Below, piece after piece: positions 32,237 to 44,817 of a stretch of DNA of 64,000 nt. Source of the stretch: Gentiana macrophylla (taxonomy: Eukaryota > Streptophyta > Magnoliopsida > Gentianales > Gentianaceae); NCBI GenBank assembly GCA_026214975.1, contig JAOBSW010000634.1, positions 1 to 64,000 on the forward strand, written 5' to 3'. Each line of letters starts with the position of its first letter. Position 1 is the stretch's first letter. The notes below the pieces were generated by a model. It worked only from the letters and a program-made list of their open reading frames with translations, made no database searches and was not told the origin of the DNA. Made by a program: the position numbers and the translations under genes.

Positions 32237-33733
32237 TGTTCGATAAAACTTGTTTTAAATTTATTTTACCGGAACACCCCAAGTATAAGGATCATAGTAT
32301 AGGGTGTTACCGAGTCGTCCTAAGGGAATCGTACAGTTGTCAGATTAAGATATAACTCCTAAGTCAGTTATGTCACGAATCTAAGAACTAAAACAGAAAA
32401 CAGAAATAAAAACAAGCGAGAAAATAAGAAAAAAAGCAAGATGGACGAAGCGCCTCGCTATTATGACGAACGGCGTCGACTATGAAACAGACAACGAAAA
32501 GTGCACGAGAAAACTAGGGTTTGTAAAACTAGAACTTAAAACTAACGTTGAAGCAAACGATTTTTGTATCAAATTATAAAGGGAGACAAGAGAACACCTA
32601 GAATCTATCACTCAACAATCAAACAACGATTTATGATTCGAATACGATTTTATTGGTATGATCAATCACGAAACCGACTAAATTCCTTTAGATCAATTTC
32701 TAGGGTTTGTTTACTTTTCCAAGAAAAAACAAATAACATTCATCACAAGATCAACAATTCGTTCCCAAATTGTAATACCCAACTAACGATATATGATTCC
32801 TCAAAATAACGAGAATAATCGTATCGATTGAATTAAACCTATTGTTGAATCATATTTCCATAAAAATTCAAACAACATAGAAGTTCATTGACATTCCTAT
32901 CTAATGAAACTTGCAACGATTAAATCAGGATTCAAACGATAAATAAAACAGCGTATTCAAAATCATAACTAAAGATAAACTAACAAATCATGGTTGTGAT
33001 GACGTTGATGTGATATCCTCGGTTGTTCCAATCGCTATGCGTTTAGCCAACAATCATGTTGTTAGACATAATCATTGGGATGGAAGGATTCATCTTTGAC
33101 TCTCTCCTCCTTGAATGATGCGGTCGCTAGGGTTTATTATGAGTGAATGATGCGTATGGGATGTCCCCAGGGTTTAGTACATTTGCTATTTATAGGATTT
33201 TAGGTCGGCTAGGGTTAAGTCGGCACTGGACGCCCGTCCAAGGTCATGGACGCTCGTTCATTTATTTGGACGGAGATTCAGACGCTCGTTCAGCTTACGT
33301 CTGGAGACTCTGTATGTAAAATATGACTCTGGACGCTTCATGGGCGCTTGATTCACTCTGGGCGCTAAATGCGGATCGGTGGACGCCCGTCCAATATCTT
33401 TGAGGATCGGATTTCTTCATAGTTATCCATTCTTCTTCAAGCCAATTCCATATTTATCTCTTATAATTCGAATTGAGCCTCATTTATCCTCTTTATGCAC
33501 TCCAAATTAAGCATCTACATAACAGATAAAACATGGAAAACATGTAGTCATCCCCAAATAATAATAATTCAATAAATTTAACACATAAAAGCGCCCAAAT
33601 TACACTTTTGACACTTCTAAACCCATTATTCAAATTCACGCCTTAAACATATAATTTTCTCTAAAAATTACTAGAATACGAAAGATATTGTTCTCTAATA
33701 ATGCGATAAAAACCATAAATTTCACCGAGAACA
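32237..33733 (-). repeat. Athila-1 5' LTR
   Basis: This LTR is 1497 bp. It holds the GGACG/CGTCC array at 33227-33393 and the TATA box at 33185-33197 on the minus strand. The left LTR pairs with it over its full length. Confidence 0.93.
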
Positions 33734-33738
33734 CAGCC
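33734..33738. repeat. Target site duplication of Athila-1 (right), CAGCC
   Basis: It is identical to 22435-22439. Confidence 0.92.
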
Positions 33739-34534
33739 CACATGGCTCGTTTCTCTGCCTCAATCATCTTTTCCCCAGCCGCCTTCTACGCAGCTTTTAG
33801 GTCATGATTTTGCCCAAGAAGCTCGGCCTGAGCAGCATTATGCGCATGCTCAGATTGGAAAGTTCAGTCCCAAGCTGAAAGGGAAAAATGCTTAGTCAAA
33901 TACCGACCCCCAAACCAAAACAAAACACAGGCAGAATGGAAATCATATACCTGGCTCGTAAAAACTCCCAGCAGTCCGAGGGCACCAGCCAAACGTTGAG
34001 ATTGATCTGACGAACTCGGGGTAGCAGAAGAAGCGACTACTTCCTTCTCGTGACGCGAGATATGATGCCACAACCCACGAGCCGCTCGGCTTGGCTGGGA
34101 AAAGTAAACCTCAAATTCTTTAAGGGCAGCACGTCAGCAATGGCAGCGGCAACTTTCCCGGCTCCCCTCAACTCCAACGGTTTCTCAGAAAACCCCAAGC
34201 ACCGACCGGACCCCTCAGACAGGCGGGGGTATAGGTCGACGAGGGACAGTCGGCTCACCTCCGTCGCCGTCTCCCATCTTGCTCGGACTTTTCGTTAACT
34301 CGATCGCAACAGGTGAAATGGTTGCCGCCTCGAGGTTCAGCCCCGCCAAAACAGCATCAACGGCCCTAGATGCGGCCACAACCGCAGCACCACCCTGATA
34401 CGCGGTTTTCGGATTCTTCTTAGGGACACCCACCGTGTCGATTTCCTCTCCATCAGCTACCTCGGCCAAGGACATCCCCTTAGCAGCACCTCTCTTCCTT
34501 TTCAATTTTGGTTTTGAAGGAACAACTGAACCTC
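33739..34534 (-). pseudogene. Gene C segment 3: basic/Ala-rich region, 76-bp intron, start of coiled coil
   Basis: KPKLKRKRGAAKGMSLAEVADGEEIDTVGVPKKNPKT (about 34515-34400) is basic, like the middle of such proteins. A frameshift near 34215 leads to LSLVDLYPRLSEGSGRCLGFSEKPLELRG. GTATATG...TTTCCCTTTCAG spans 33950-33875 and has the form of a short plant intron; without it the frame goes on from FTSQ into LGTELSNL. EHAHNAAQAELLGQNHDLKAA then begins the coiled coil that continues beyond Athila-1. Confidence 0.7.
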
Positions 34535-36028
34535 TGTTAAGGGTGATTTTATACGTTTTATAAGGATATATTTTATGTCAATTTCTCCCATATCTGGATG
34601 TTTTTCATAGAAATCGAGCTTTATATTGAAATATTGAGCAAGTGATGTTTTTAATGAGTTAGTTGCAAAATTGTATGATTTATGTGTAAAATTGATGGTT
34701 TTATATTGATTTAGAAGATACTACATTTTGCAATGTGTTTGATGTATTGTAGATACACAATTCCGACCAAGAAGAGGATTAAAAGAGGTTAACAATCGGA
34801 TTAATGAAGAGGAGAAGATCAAGGTGAATTTGGAAGGAAATGGACTGAACTGGCGTCCAGAATCTTGAACTAGCGTCCAGGTTGGACGGGCGTCCACCAA
34901 AGTGAACGGGTGTCCAAGACAGAAAATTGATACAGAGAGTTTGGACGCTGGAGTGGACGGACGTTTGAAGAGTTTGGACGAGCGTCCAGAAGGAGTGGAC
35001 GGGCGTCCACGGCCGACTTAAGCACAACCGACCTAGTTTTTGACCTAGCCGACTGATTTTCCTATTTAAGCAGCTGTGCCCCAACCCTAAATGACAATCA
35101 GATTTTTATACACAAAATACATAGAGCAGCCGCACCTTCTGAGGTTTTCAAGGCCGGTCACCCGAGCCTTGTGCTCAGGTGATCCGGGTTAGATTAGGAT
35201 GCTTTTATTTTCGTTTGTTGATTCATGGAGATCATCCATTGTACCAAACTAAGTGAGTTTATCTTTTAATTTATTCAATCCTTTGTTTATTTTTATGATC
35301 TTTGATTTGTTTTGTATCTTTCTATGATTTATGATGCTATTGTGTGACTAGATCGAGAGATCGGTTGCTAATTGTTGTCTAACGTTGATGAGAGTCGTTG
35401 TTAGGCTAGATCACCATAGAAAGATAGGATCTTTAATTGTTAATTCGTGACAAATTAATTGGTTAATTATCTAGGTTTCTAGATTCTAAAATACGAGAGT
35501 TAACTTGAATCTACACCTTCGTTTTGTATGAAATTGGTCTCAACATTCGAGAGAGGAGAGATCGATAATTGAATTCACTAAGAGATTAGGAATTCATAGC
35601 TTGAGAAACGGATTCACTAAGGAATTAGGAGTTTGTATCTCGTGTAAAGGTGAAACCACAATATTGAATTAAAATCATGAGATGAACTTGGATTGAAATC
35701 ACTTGGTTTGTATATTGTTTGATTCCATGCATCTTTGTTTTATGTTTTCTTTTTAGTTTATATTTTAGATTTAAGTTCGCAATTATCGTTTTCTGGCTTT
35801 GGATTGACAATCCTCTGTCCAGTTTGTTCTTTCGTTTATTTGTTTTCATAAGTAACAAGTGAAAGGAATTAATAAGATTAGATTCAACATCCCACCCCTG
35901 TGGATCGACCCTTACTTATCCCGCTTTTACTAGCAATTACCCGATATTCGGTCGGTTAGGAGTTAGTTTTGCATATAGGTTAGGGTTTATAAATTGTTTT
36001 TGTTTAATGATGCAAAATCCTCCGAACA
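34535..36028 (+). mobile_element. Solo LTR of an Athila-type element
   Basis: This 1494-bp unit begins TGTTAAGGGTG, ends TCCGAACA, has no coding content and is flanked by ACCTC at 34530-34534 and 36029-36033. The length equals the Athila-1 LTR. The segment CCCCTGTGGATCGACCCTTA (about 35896-35915) is typical of the Athila LTR 3' part, and a GGACG/CGTCC array (34849-35011) sits before a TATTTAAG box (35063-35070). It most likely arose by LTR-LTR recombination. The family differs from Athila-1. It interrupts gene C between segments 2 and 3. Confidence 0.87.
34849..35070 (+). promoter_or_regulatory. Solo-LTR U3: palindromic GGACGNNCGTCC array and TATA-like box
   Basis: Palindromic sites TGGACGGGCGTCCA (34883-34896), TGGACGAGCGTCCA (34975-34988) and GTGGACGGGCGTCCAC (34995-35010), plus half-sites TGGCGTCCAG, TAGCGTCCAG and GGACGGACG, all lie within 165 bp upstream of CTATTTAAG. 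Confidence 0.6.
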
Positions 36029-36033
36029 ACCTC

Positions 36034-36671
36034 CCACCTCAGCATTCAAAGATCCACTAGGTGGGACGGCGTCAGTGGATAACGTGGACAAGCTGACAGT
36101 CTTAAGCTCCATGTTTGCAATTTTGGTCAGTGGAGTTTCATTTGTTTGTCTCCTCTTCACTATCTTGGTGAACCGATCTGCCCTATCATCAACAGCATCA
36201 GACATCTTGCCTAAAAAAGACAAAGAGTCGGTTACAAATTGCAAGACAAAAATAAAGACTGATAACGAGCAAGAACCAAAGCAAAATAGAGAAAGACGTG
36301 AAATAATTAAAAGGAAAATGGTGTTACGCCGGTCTTTATTCTGACGTCTCCTAGGGTTCCTGAGGCAAGCCTGACACCTGGACGGGTAGGTCCTGGAGTA
36401 ATGGCACTCTGCATACCAGTCCTTGTCGGACAACAAAGTCAAGGGCTCAACAACAGCGACCTCACCCAGACCAGAGCCGGGGATCCCATCCCATGCACTG
36501 TAAGGTCGACGGACATCAATCAAGGACCTCCAGCTAAACGTCCTCACCTGGTTCATTCCATCCCACCCGAGGAGATTATGAATCTTATTGATCAACTCCT
36601 GCTCATCCTTCTCAAGCGTCTTAGGCACAGTGATCGAATTCTTCCTTTTCTCGGGCCGCACTTCAAACTTG
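36034..36671 (-). pseudogene. Gene C segment 2: after the N-terminal domain, with probable intron
   Basis: It reads KRKNSITVPKTLEKDEQELINKIHNLLGWDGMNQVRTFSWRSLIDVRRPYSAWDGIPGSG (from about 36655). A hydrophobic, coding-unlike stretch follows and ends in TTTTTTAG at about 36211, after which KMSDAVDDRADRFTKIVKRRQ begins. I read this as an intron of about 170 bp whose donor is likely GTGTCA at 36377. It ends LNAEV at the solo-LTR junction. Confidence 0.65.
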
Positions 36672-38406
36672 TGTTGGTCCCTTGAAAAGGCTTTGGTTAA
36701 GTTTAGAGGGGGGGTGAATAAACTTAACACTTAAAACTTTGGAGTTAACAAATTCAACTTCAGCAATCTGATCTGCGATACTTCAGAGTCTCTTTGAGAC
36801 TTGATGAGGTTCTTGATAAGCGATGAGTTCATCGATGATAGTTAAGTTTCTTTGAATTTGTGCAAATGAATTAAATCAAAATTAAGCCTTAGTACTTGTT
36901 GTCAAATATGATACTAAGTATTAGATACTCGATTAGTGCAAGTGTGTGATTTCATTTGCTAGATTCATGAGAGGTTAATGAGTGAAATAAAACAAGTGCA
37001 GAAAGTAAAAGCAGAAAGTAAGTAGGCAGATTTTTATAGTGGTTCCAGGTGATGTAATCATGTACGTCCACTCTTCTCCTGTGATGTTGGAGGAAATTCA
37101 CTAGAGATCTTTGATGTAGTAAATTTGTTACAAAGATTCCTAAGTTGTTTGTCCTTCACCAATGACTATGGCTTCACAAAGCTAAACCGGGAGCAGTAGA
37201 ATTGCTGCTCCTTAGTCTTCCACTTTGGTCCTTGAAGGGTAGGATTGCCTCTTCACCGGCTCCACCACAAACAACAGTCTTTCACACTAACGGATGCTTC
37301 TTTGTCTTGGCGAGTTCTTTATAAAATAAAGAATGAATCAAATAAATGATTCGATTGCAAAGCAGACTTGCTTAGGATGATGTAATCAGCGACTTGCGAG
37401 TCTTCAAGTGTGTATGCTTGATGTAGCTTGAACACAGAATGCACTTGAAGAAAATAACTAGATCAATGACCTTAAGCTTAGTAAGTTCAAAGCAGGTGTT
37501 TTTCAAATTTCGATATTGTCACTTAAAGTTTATCCCAAAAATTCATCATCTTATCTTGAGTTGAAAGTCTTCTATTTATAGGTAGGAATGCATGTGACTT
37601 GCATTTGAAATTCAAATGTGACCGTTCCTTGTATTTGTCCCATCTGATAACCAATCTGTCACTATTCATAGGATCGACCTTCATCGAAATTCCTTTTTGA
37701 CAAAGTGCGATCACATCCCCTTTGACTTGTATCCAATGGATAAAAAATATGGATCATCCCAACGTCTTTTTAATCTCAGCCTTTGATTTTCTTGATAAGT
37801 CAGAGGTAGTTGGCTGTCCTTATCCATGTAATCTTCCAAGATAATCTTGAATTAATCGAGGTAATACATCAGCAGGTTTATGAGTCTGCTGAGATACCTA
37901 TCAGTCTGCTGATCATCATGTAACTGTATATAAAATACAATGCAGCTGATTACTTCTATCTAACTTTTATTTGTGTAGTTAGATTACATCATTTTAATTG
38001 TAACTAAGTTCCAAACATCATCCAACTTATGGAACTTAGACCTTACACACAAGGTATATGTAATCGTTTAGGTCATCATGGACTTGCCTAAATTCGATCC
38101 CATATCCTTGACTTGAATTACTAAGTTTGATCCCTTAGCCTTCATTTCATGAGTTTGAACCTCGGCCTTTCTCTCTCGAGTCCAAATTTCAAAGAGGTTC
38201 CCGACTAGTCCATCGACCTATCTACCCCATCGACCTAGACCGATCATTGATATCAATCGCTGACCCTTTACTGATGCTTGTTTGATCAAACCTAATTATG
38301 AATCAAACTCTAATAAACCTATACATTTTATCTAGACATCTTTTTGCCTTTGCACTATAACAGCTAGTATGGCACTCATCATCAAAACTAAGAAATAAGT
38401 CCAACA
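36672..38406 (-). repeat. copia-2 3' LTR
   Basis: This LTR is 1735 bp. TATAAATA is at 37580-37573 on the minus strand, with a dyad CATTTGAA-a-TTCAAATG at 37602-37618 just upstream of it. Confidence 0.92.
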
Positions 38407-38424
38407 ATTTCCCCCTTTTTGGTG
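38407..38424 (-). other. copia-2 polypurine tract
   Basis: On the minus strand ATCACCAAAAAGGGGGAAAT abuts the 3' LTR. It is identical to copia-1. Confidence 0.9.
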
Positions 38425-38574
38425 ATGATGCCACTACCCTTACCTAATCAGCAAAGCAAAAAGATATAACACAAAAACAGAACAAATTCAGTCAATTCTT
38501 ATTAAAATCATTGTTCAGTTATTACAAACTAGATGCAGCAAGGATAAAGAATAATAAGTATCTTTGATCTATTG

Positions 38575-41500
38575 TCTCTTTTTCTTTCTCTTCTAGCCTT
38601 CTCGACTTGCTCTTGATAGGCTCTCGATCTCTTCTATCATTTGACTCATCCATTCATTCTCAATTAGTGTAAAATCAATATAAGAATTGACTTGTTTCCA
38701 CCAGTTCCATGCTTCAGGCAGGACAAGATTGATGTCATTCACTCTGAATCCAAACCTCATATACAGCTCCTTGAATTCATCCAGTGAGTCCTTTGCCTTT
38801 GTAATAGGTAGCACCTTATCACCTTTGCTACTCCTTCTACTTACATTTGCTTGCCCTTAGAGCTTTGACTCTTGCTTCCCAAAATTTCAAACTCAAGAAA
38901 GAGTTAAGACCTTCATGAAATCCCATGTCATGATAAGGTCTCTCTCCTGTTGTAATACTCTTTCTTGTCTTGTTTAAGTAGATCATCGTGAGTTGGACTC
39001 TGCCAGTGCAAAGTTGCTCAAGGCATTTGTATCATCTCATCCATCTCTTACGTGCAAAGAGTCTTGCAGCCCTCCTTTCTTTGCGGTGATTGGCCCTCTT
39101 CCCCTTAGTGACATCATCAACAAAGCGGGATATAAGGCCATGAATAGCCTCTGTGACACTATCACTCTATGCATTTGACCTTCCATGGTTCCGGTTCTAG
39201 TATCAAGAGAAGTAATCCTGGATTGCAGTGTCTCCTCCAGTCTGTTGATCCTTTTAGTAAGTTTGGGATCAGGCATAGCAGGTTGTTGTGCAGCAACAGT
39301 AGGCTCAGCAGGTTTAGGCGTATCAGCAAGCTTATCAAGTTTCTCAAGGATGGAAATAAGTTGGTCTTTTAGAAACTTGTCTTTGGCAGTATTTCCAACC
39401 TTGATGCCTCTCACATCTAGCATCATATCGGTGTGACATTTTGAGTGGATTGAAAATTTGAAGCAAGCTGTATCAACAGATTTATCTGCTTTCATTCACC
39501 ATCTTCATCGATTCTTCAAATCTCTGTTCTGTCTGTCGGTTGTGTCCTTAAGCGATGCATATCATGCCTACGAGTCCTCAACTCATTGAACACTTCAAGC
39601 GGCACTTCACTCCTCATTCTCATCATCGGTAGATCCATCAAGAGCTCCTCCACTCTATATTGTGCTGTTGTCTGCCGATGACCATTGCTTTACTCATATC
39701 TCTCCCAAAGAGGGAGGTCCTTCCTCTACCATTGCACCAAGAATGTCTTCCATAACCGGATCTTGTGCGGGTTCCTCAAAGAACTTCTTCTTCTCCAAAA
39801 ATTTGAAATTCTTCATCATCTTTGTAGTCATAGTCCAAAGAATTTGTTCTTCTTGATTAACAACATCAGCTTGCTGACTATCCTTCCCTACAGTGGCCTT
39901 GGCTCCAGCTGGCTCCACTACAGCAGCCTCAACAAAAACAGGGGTTTCCTCCAAACCCAAAGTTTGTTCCAACTTTGTGTCAGTCTTTGTTTGAGACTCA
40001 AGCACTGTACCTCCTGCTTCAACCTTTGTGCGAGTCTTTGTTTGTATCCCAGCAACCTGTACCTCCTCTTCAGTTCTTTGTGGATTGAATATAGCCTCAT
40101 TATCCACTTGAAAACCTTCTGCATGACCAATCTTGTGCAGGATGATGGCAGTTTTAGTAAGAGTGCCTTCAATGTCAAATCCATCTTGATATTCAATGGA
40201 CTCTTCTGAGCTGGCACTAGGTTCATTAAAATCAGTAACTGTTTCTCCATCCAAATCCTCACTCAGTTCATCTTCATTTTGTGCAGCAGGCTCTACAACA
40301 TGAAATGTACTTGGTTCATCAGTCAGCCTACCAGCACTCAAAGTGATTCCTTCATTGATCAGTGCTTCAAGATCATCCAAGGTGAGATCCTGTAGATCCT
40401 CATCCATTTCTCGATCTCTTTGGCCCTCGCCAGACTTACGATATCCATCGACCGGATTTGTGCGGGAGGTTCATTTATCAATGCAGTCCCAGCTGCTTCC
40501 TCCTCTGGTCGGAGGAAATCTCCTCTGAGTCGGATGATGAAGAAGAATCATCATCTCCATCTCTTGGATCCCTAAACTTAATACCCTCCTTCTTACATTT
40601 GCTCATCAAATAGATCCATCGGCCTGGATTGCGCAGGGTGGTATCAACGAGATCCAAACAAGTTCTCTACTCCCAACTTGTTAAAAGCCCATTCTTCAAA
40701 ATCAGTCATAGGTTCATTGGTGGCTTTTGTCTCTTGTAGAAACCAAACTTCCATTGAAAATAATCAGCAATTTCTTTGAAGTTTGGGATCCACATAATCT
40801 TGATTTTCTTCCTCTCTTTCACATGCCTCTCAAAGGGCATGAAAGATCTCCAGAGCGGCTTGAGTAGCTTGTTGACATCCAAAGGTTCCAACAAGCGATT
40901 CATGGTCTCTTCTACTGGATGTTTGAAAGTCAAGAGTTCTTTGTGATTGTACATTTGTACCTACTACTTCCATCTGTATCACACATGGTTCCCACGACTT
41001 ACATGCTCATCGGCAGGTTAGCGATGATGGCGCTCTTCCCACGAATTATTGCCAAACTTGCAGGGTCTTCAACCAAGTCTTCAATCACCTCTTCAACTAC
41101 CACAGCAGGTTCAGGTTCAGTGATTTGCTGTGGTTCTTCAGTGGACATCACAGCAGGCTCAGGATCAGCAGACTGCTGTATATCTTCAACAGATTGCTCA
41201 ACAACAACCTGTGCAGCTTCAGTAGATTCACCAATAATATTTTCTCTGCGAGGCTGCAGTGCAAAGCAGATTCTTTGTGATTCTTCAACAGATTGCTCAA
41301 TAACAACTGTTCACTTCGATGGAGATTTGATAACCTCTTCAGGTGAGGAATCACTGATTACAACTGGTGGAATGATAGTTAGGGGCTCAGCCTCAACAGC
41401 CTCTTCTTCTTCTTCTACTGGTGCTTCTTCTTGGATCCTTTGAGCTTCCAGGTTTTTCAGCTCTTTTCCCTTGCCATATTTCTTCTTTTTGGCAATTTCC

Positions 41501-42601
41501 TTCCTTCTCTTGGAGAGAGGTTCATCATCTTTATCAACCACAGTAGACTTTCTCTTTCTACTGTCTTCTTTCTGTTGTTCCCTCGCAATTTCACCTGTGC
41601 TTTTCTTGGAGCCACAGCAGGGTCAGTAACCTCCACTTGACCCTCTGCAGACTCAGCAGTCTGTGTTGTTTCCTTCCTTGTTTTCTTTGAAGGCTTTAAC
41701 ACTTCAGTTATCTTCCTTGTAGCTCCAGCCTTTCTTTTCCCAGCAGCTTTCTTTGGTGCAGCAGGTTTGATAGATATCTTCTTAGTTTGCTGAACCTGCT
41801 CACCACCAGCATCACCATCATCTCCACCATTATCATCATCAGCAGCTTCTCCAGCAATCTCTTCATCATCATCAAGTCCAGGAATTGCATAATCAATCTC
41901 CTTCTTGTATCTCGGATCGATTTATGTTTGCAGATTCAAGATCGGGAACCTGCAGATGATTCAGCAATCTGGACCATCAAACCTAAAGGTAAGGCCTTTG
42001 ATTTCCTTTTCCTAGTTTTCTCCTCCTTGGCAACTTTCTTCATATAATGAATAAAGTAACCAAACCTAATCAAACTTCATGCTCTGCAGATGATTATCAT
42101 CAACTCTATCTTGGGTCCGGATAGAGTATCCATACCGCCAACCAACCCAAAGATGTTCTTTGCAATTAGTTTGCTCAAGAGTTGTACTCGGGCCAAATAT
42201 CCTGCAGGTTGATGCCAGGAACTGATTTTGTGTCTTGATTTATCTTAATCGATCCACAAATGCCATCTTGTTCAATCCCATTGCTTCAGGATTGACGGGA
42301 CCATCTACAACTTCTTCAAAACCAAAAACTTGTCTCGAGAGACTTGAGGAGATTACAATTTCCTCAAAGCATTCACATTGTCTTGAATGCTTGGTTCCTT
42401 CTTCCACAACCATATTCTTCGAGAAGTCAATGACATTGGTATATGAAATTGTTTCTAATCGATATTGAGTTTGTTTTCCAAACACGCAAACCTTCTTATT
42501 CTTCGACCTATATTGATGGCCAACTCTGTTTGATTTGCATCAACAACATATCCTCTAACACTTTGGCTTGATTCGATTTGAACTTCAACTCTTTCTGCCA
42601 T
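38575..42601 (-). pseudogene. copia-2 extra ORF in env position, function unknown
   Basis: The start at 42601 (MAERVEVQIESSQSVRGYV, after TTTCAATGGC) aligns with the copia-1 start. Open parts include 42649-42455, 42485-42240, 41541-41311, 40407-39694 (237 codons, MDEDLQDLTLDDLEALINEG...), 39495-39037 and 38814-38593. It shares with copia-1 the basic KKYGKGKEL segment, the acidic E/Q-rich middle, the minisatellite region in fewer copies, IKVGNTAKDKF---LISILEKLDKL-DTPKP, and the tail LDEFKELYMRFGFRVNDINLVLPEAWNWW. The RGG run is missing. Frame breaks occur largely at CAG/CTG. No signal peptide or clear membrane segment was recognised. Confidence 0.7.
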
Positions 42602-42810
42602 TGAAATAAGAAAAAGATGAAGAAGAATTGCTCTCAAATCTGTGTTCACACAAGTAGGATTTGCAGAGATAAAGCAGAAATTGCAAGAGCGATTCTGGCG
42701 TGTATAATGATCTGTTTATGTAGGCGATGAAGTGGTTGAAACTGTCATTGCACGTACATTGAGGTAACCACGATTAACTCTGAATAAATTCTGTCTTGAC
42801 ACGTGGCCCA
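42602..42810 (-). promoter_or_regulatory. copia-2 internal promoter-like block before the extra ORF
   Basis: On the minus strand: CACGTG (42805-42800) in GGGCCACGTGTCAAGA, then TTAATCGTGGTTAC, TACGTG, a TATA-like TACATAAA (42722-42715) and the ATG at 42601, 114 bases further on. Order and spacing match copia-1. Confidence 0.62.
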
Positions 42811-43039
42811 TTACTTCTCCATAACGTTTGTAACCGTTGGATGGTTTAACTATGGTAATAAAAGATAGGATAAATATCCCGCCAATATGCTTTTTGACTT
42901 TAATAACTTTGACTGAGTAACGTTTCATCCAGCAGGGTAATCCTCAGCAGGGTGGGCTCAGCAGTCTGCTGACAAAAGTACTCTGCTGATCCTTGTTCCC
43001 TTCTTGTTTTGTTCAATTGATAATACAAGATGAAGTTTA

Positions 43040-43212
43040 ATACCAATGACTGATCTGTCAAGTGAGCTCACCCAACATGACAAAGACCAATCCCCTTGGC
43101 AACCTCATTTGCTCAATTGTCCAAACATAAGTACATGGAATTGTTGATACCAATGACTAATCTGCTAAGTGAGCTCACCCAACATAGCAAAGACTAATCC
43201 CCTTGGTGAATT
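43040..43212 (-). repeat. copia-2 direct repeats with GTGAGCTCAC
   Basis: Two units hold GTGAGCTCAC at 43062-43071 and 43169-43178, with ACCAATGACT and CCAACATRRCAAAGA around them. This is the counterpart of 10866-11065 in copia-1. Confidence 0.8.
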
Positions 43213-43230
43213 CCAGTACATTGCTGAATA

Positions 43231-43898
43231 TCAGTCAATCTTTAATATTCCAAGTTCAGTTCTTAATTTGGCAAATCTTTCACTATCAAGTGGCTTAGTG
43301 AAAATATCAGCAAGTTGATCTTCAGTAGGGATGTATAGAACCACCACATCTTTCTTTTCAACATGATCTCTTATAAAATGATGCCTCACATCAATGTGTT
43401 TGGTTCTTGAGTGCAAAACAGGATTTTCTGTGATTGCAATTGCACTTGTGTTATCACACATAATTGGAATTTCCTTTTCTTCAATTCCATAATCCCTTAA
43501 TTGTTGTCTTAGCCATAGTACTTGTGCACAAGACAACTTCCAAAGCTGACAATGTATTAAATTTTCAAGAGTGGAAGTTGAAATAGAATTCGCTTTCTTG
43601 CTAAACCAGGAGACCAGTCTATTTCCCATTAACTGACAGGTTCCTGTTGTGCTTTTTCTATCAATCTTGCATCCAAAGCATAATCAGAATCTGAGTAGGA
43701 TATAACTTTGAAGCTTCCTTCCTTGGAGTACCATATCCCTACTCCCAAAGTCTCTTTGAGATACTTGAGAACTCTCTTAACTGCACCTAAATGACTTTCT
43801 TTAGGTTTAGATTGAAATCTTGCACAAACACCTACAGCAAAGGATATATCAGTCTTTGGCGTTGAGGTACAATGATCGCCTATCATCCTTACATACAA
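43231..43898 (-). pseudogene. copia-2 RNase H, one or two breaks
   Basis: Part one (43898-43629) reads TDISFAVGVCARFQSKPKESHLGAVKRVLKYLKETLGVGIWYSKEGSFKVISYSDSDYALDARL with the catalytic YSDSDYA in place. Part two (43629-43231) reads [97 protein letters not shown] and ends ...LKID. The frame change at the joint, and missing residues at ATSTAEAEYIA, keep it from being intact. The ending defines the pol stop at 43231. Confidence 0.85.
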
Positions 43899-44817
43899 TG
43901 TCGATCAACATCTTTGCCTTCTTTATCTTCATCCAACTCGATGCTTGTACTCATAGGAGTTGAATTCTTAGTGCTATTTTCCATGCCAAACTTCTTCAGC
44001 AACTCCTTGGTGTACTTGGTTTGATGAATAAAGATTCCATCCTTCATTTGTTTGACTTGCAATCCCAAAAAGTAATTCATTTCTCCCATCATACTCATTT
44101 GGAATTTACTCTTCATTAGATTTGAAAACTTTTCACAAAGTAAATCATTTTCAGAACCAAAAATTATGTCATCCACATAAATTTGTACCCACAGCCAGTC
44201 TTTGTCCCTTCTTGATTCTCGAAAAGTGTCTTGTCAATGGTGCCTTTTGTAAAACCATTGTCCACCAAGAATTGAGATAGAGTCTCATACCAAGCTCTTG
44301 GTGCTTGCTTTAATCCATAAAGTGCTTTGTTGAGTCTATACACTTTATCTTCTTGATCTTTAACTTCAAATCCAGGAGGTTGCTGAACATATACTTCCTC
44401 CTCTAGGATACCATTCAAAAATGCACTCTTGACATCCATTTGATATACTTTGAAGTTCTTGTATGCAGCATGTGCCAAAAATAATCTGATAGCTTCCAAT
44501 CTTGCAACAGGTGCATAAGTTTCATCAAAATCTATTCCTTCTGCTTGAGAATAGCCTTTTGCAACTAGTCTGGCCTTATTCCTCACAATGGTACCAGATT
44601 CATCAAGTTTATTTATGTATATCCACTTAGTACCAATGATATTTGCATGATTTGGCTTATCAACTAGTGTCCAAACATGATTTCTTTCAAATTCATTCAA
44701 TTCCTCTTGCATAGCAATTATCCAATCTGGATCTGAAATTGCTTCTTCAACAACTTTAGGCTTCATTTGAGATAGAAAACAAGTGAACATAGCTTCCAGT
44801 TGTCTTCTAGTCCTCAC
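43889..44817 (-). pseudogene. copia-2 reverse transcriptase, one frameshift at the YVDD site
   Basis: The part 44817-44164 (217 codons) is open: [84 protein letters not shown] and [16 protein letters not shown], ending in a frameshift at [10 protein letters not shown], exactly at V-Q-I-Y-V-D-D. The other frame continues from [44 protein letters not shown] (44176-43889). The shift follows a CTG/CAG-rich stretch and may be a sequence error. Confidence 0.88.

Larger units (their letters stand above)
22440..33733 (-). mobile_element. Athila-1: Ty3/gypsy Athila-lineage retrotransposon
   Basis: LTRs 22440-23924 and 32237-33733 share TGTTCGATAA...GAGAACA ends and a perfect 5-bp target duplication. 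A tRNA-Asp-type primer site lies inside the right LTR and a polypurine tract inside the left LTR, so the element reads right to left. Gag, protease, RT, RNase H and integrase follow in that order with many frameshifts. Gag start wording (TSLFDP...), integrase wording and about 11.3 kb length are those of Athila. No env-like ORF is seen. It is inserted in the coiled-coil part of antisense gene C. Confidence 0.93.
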
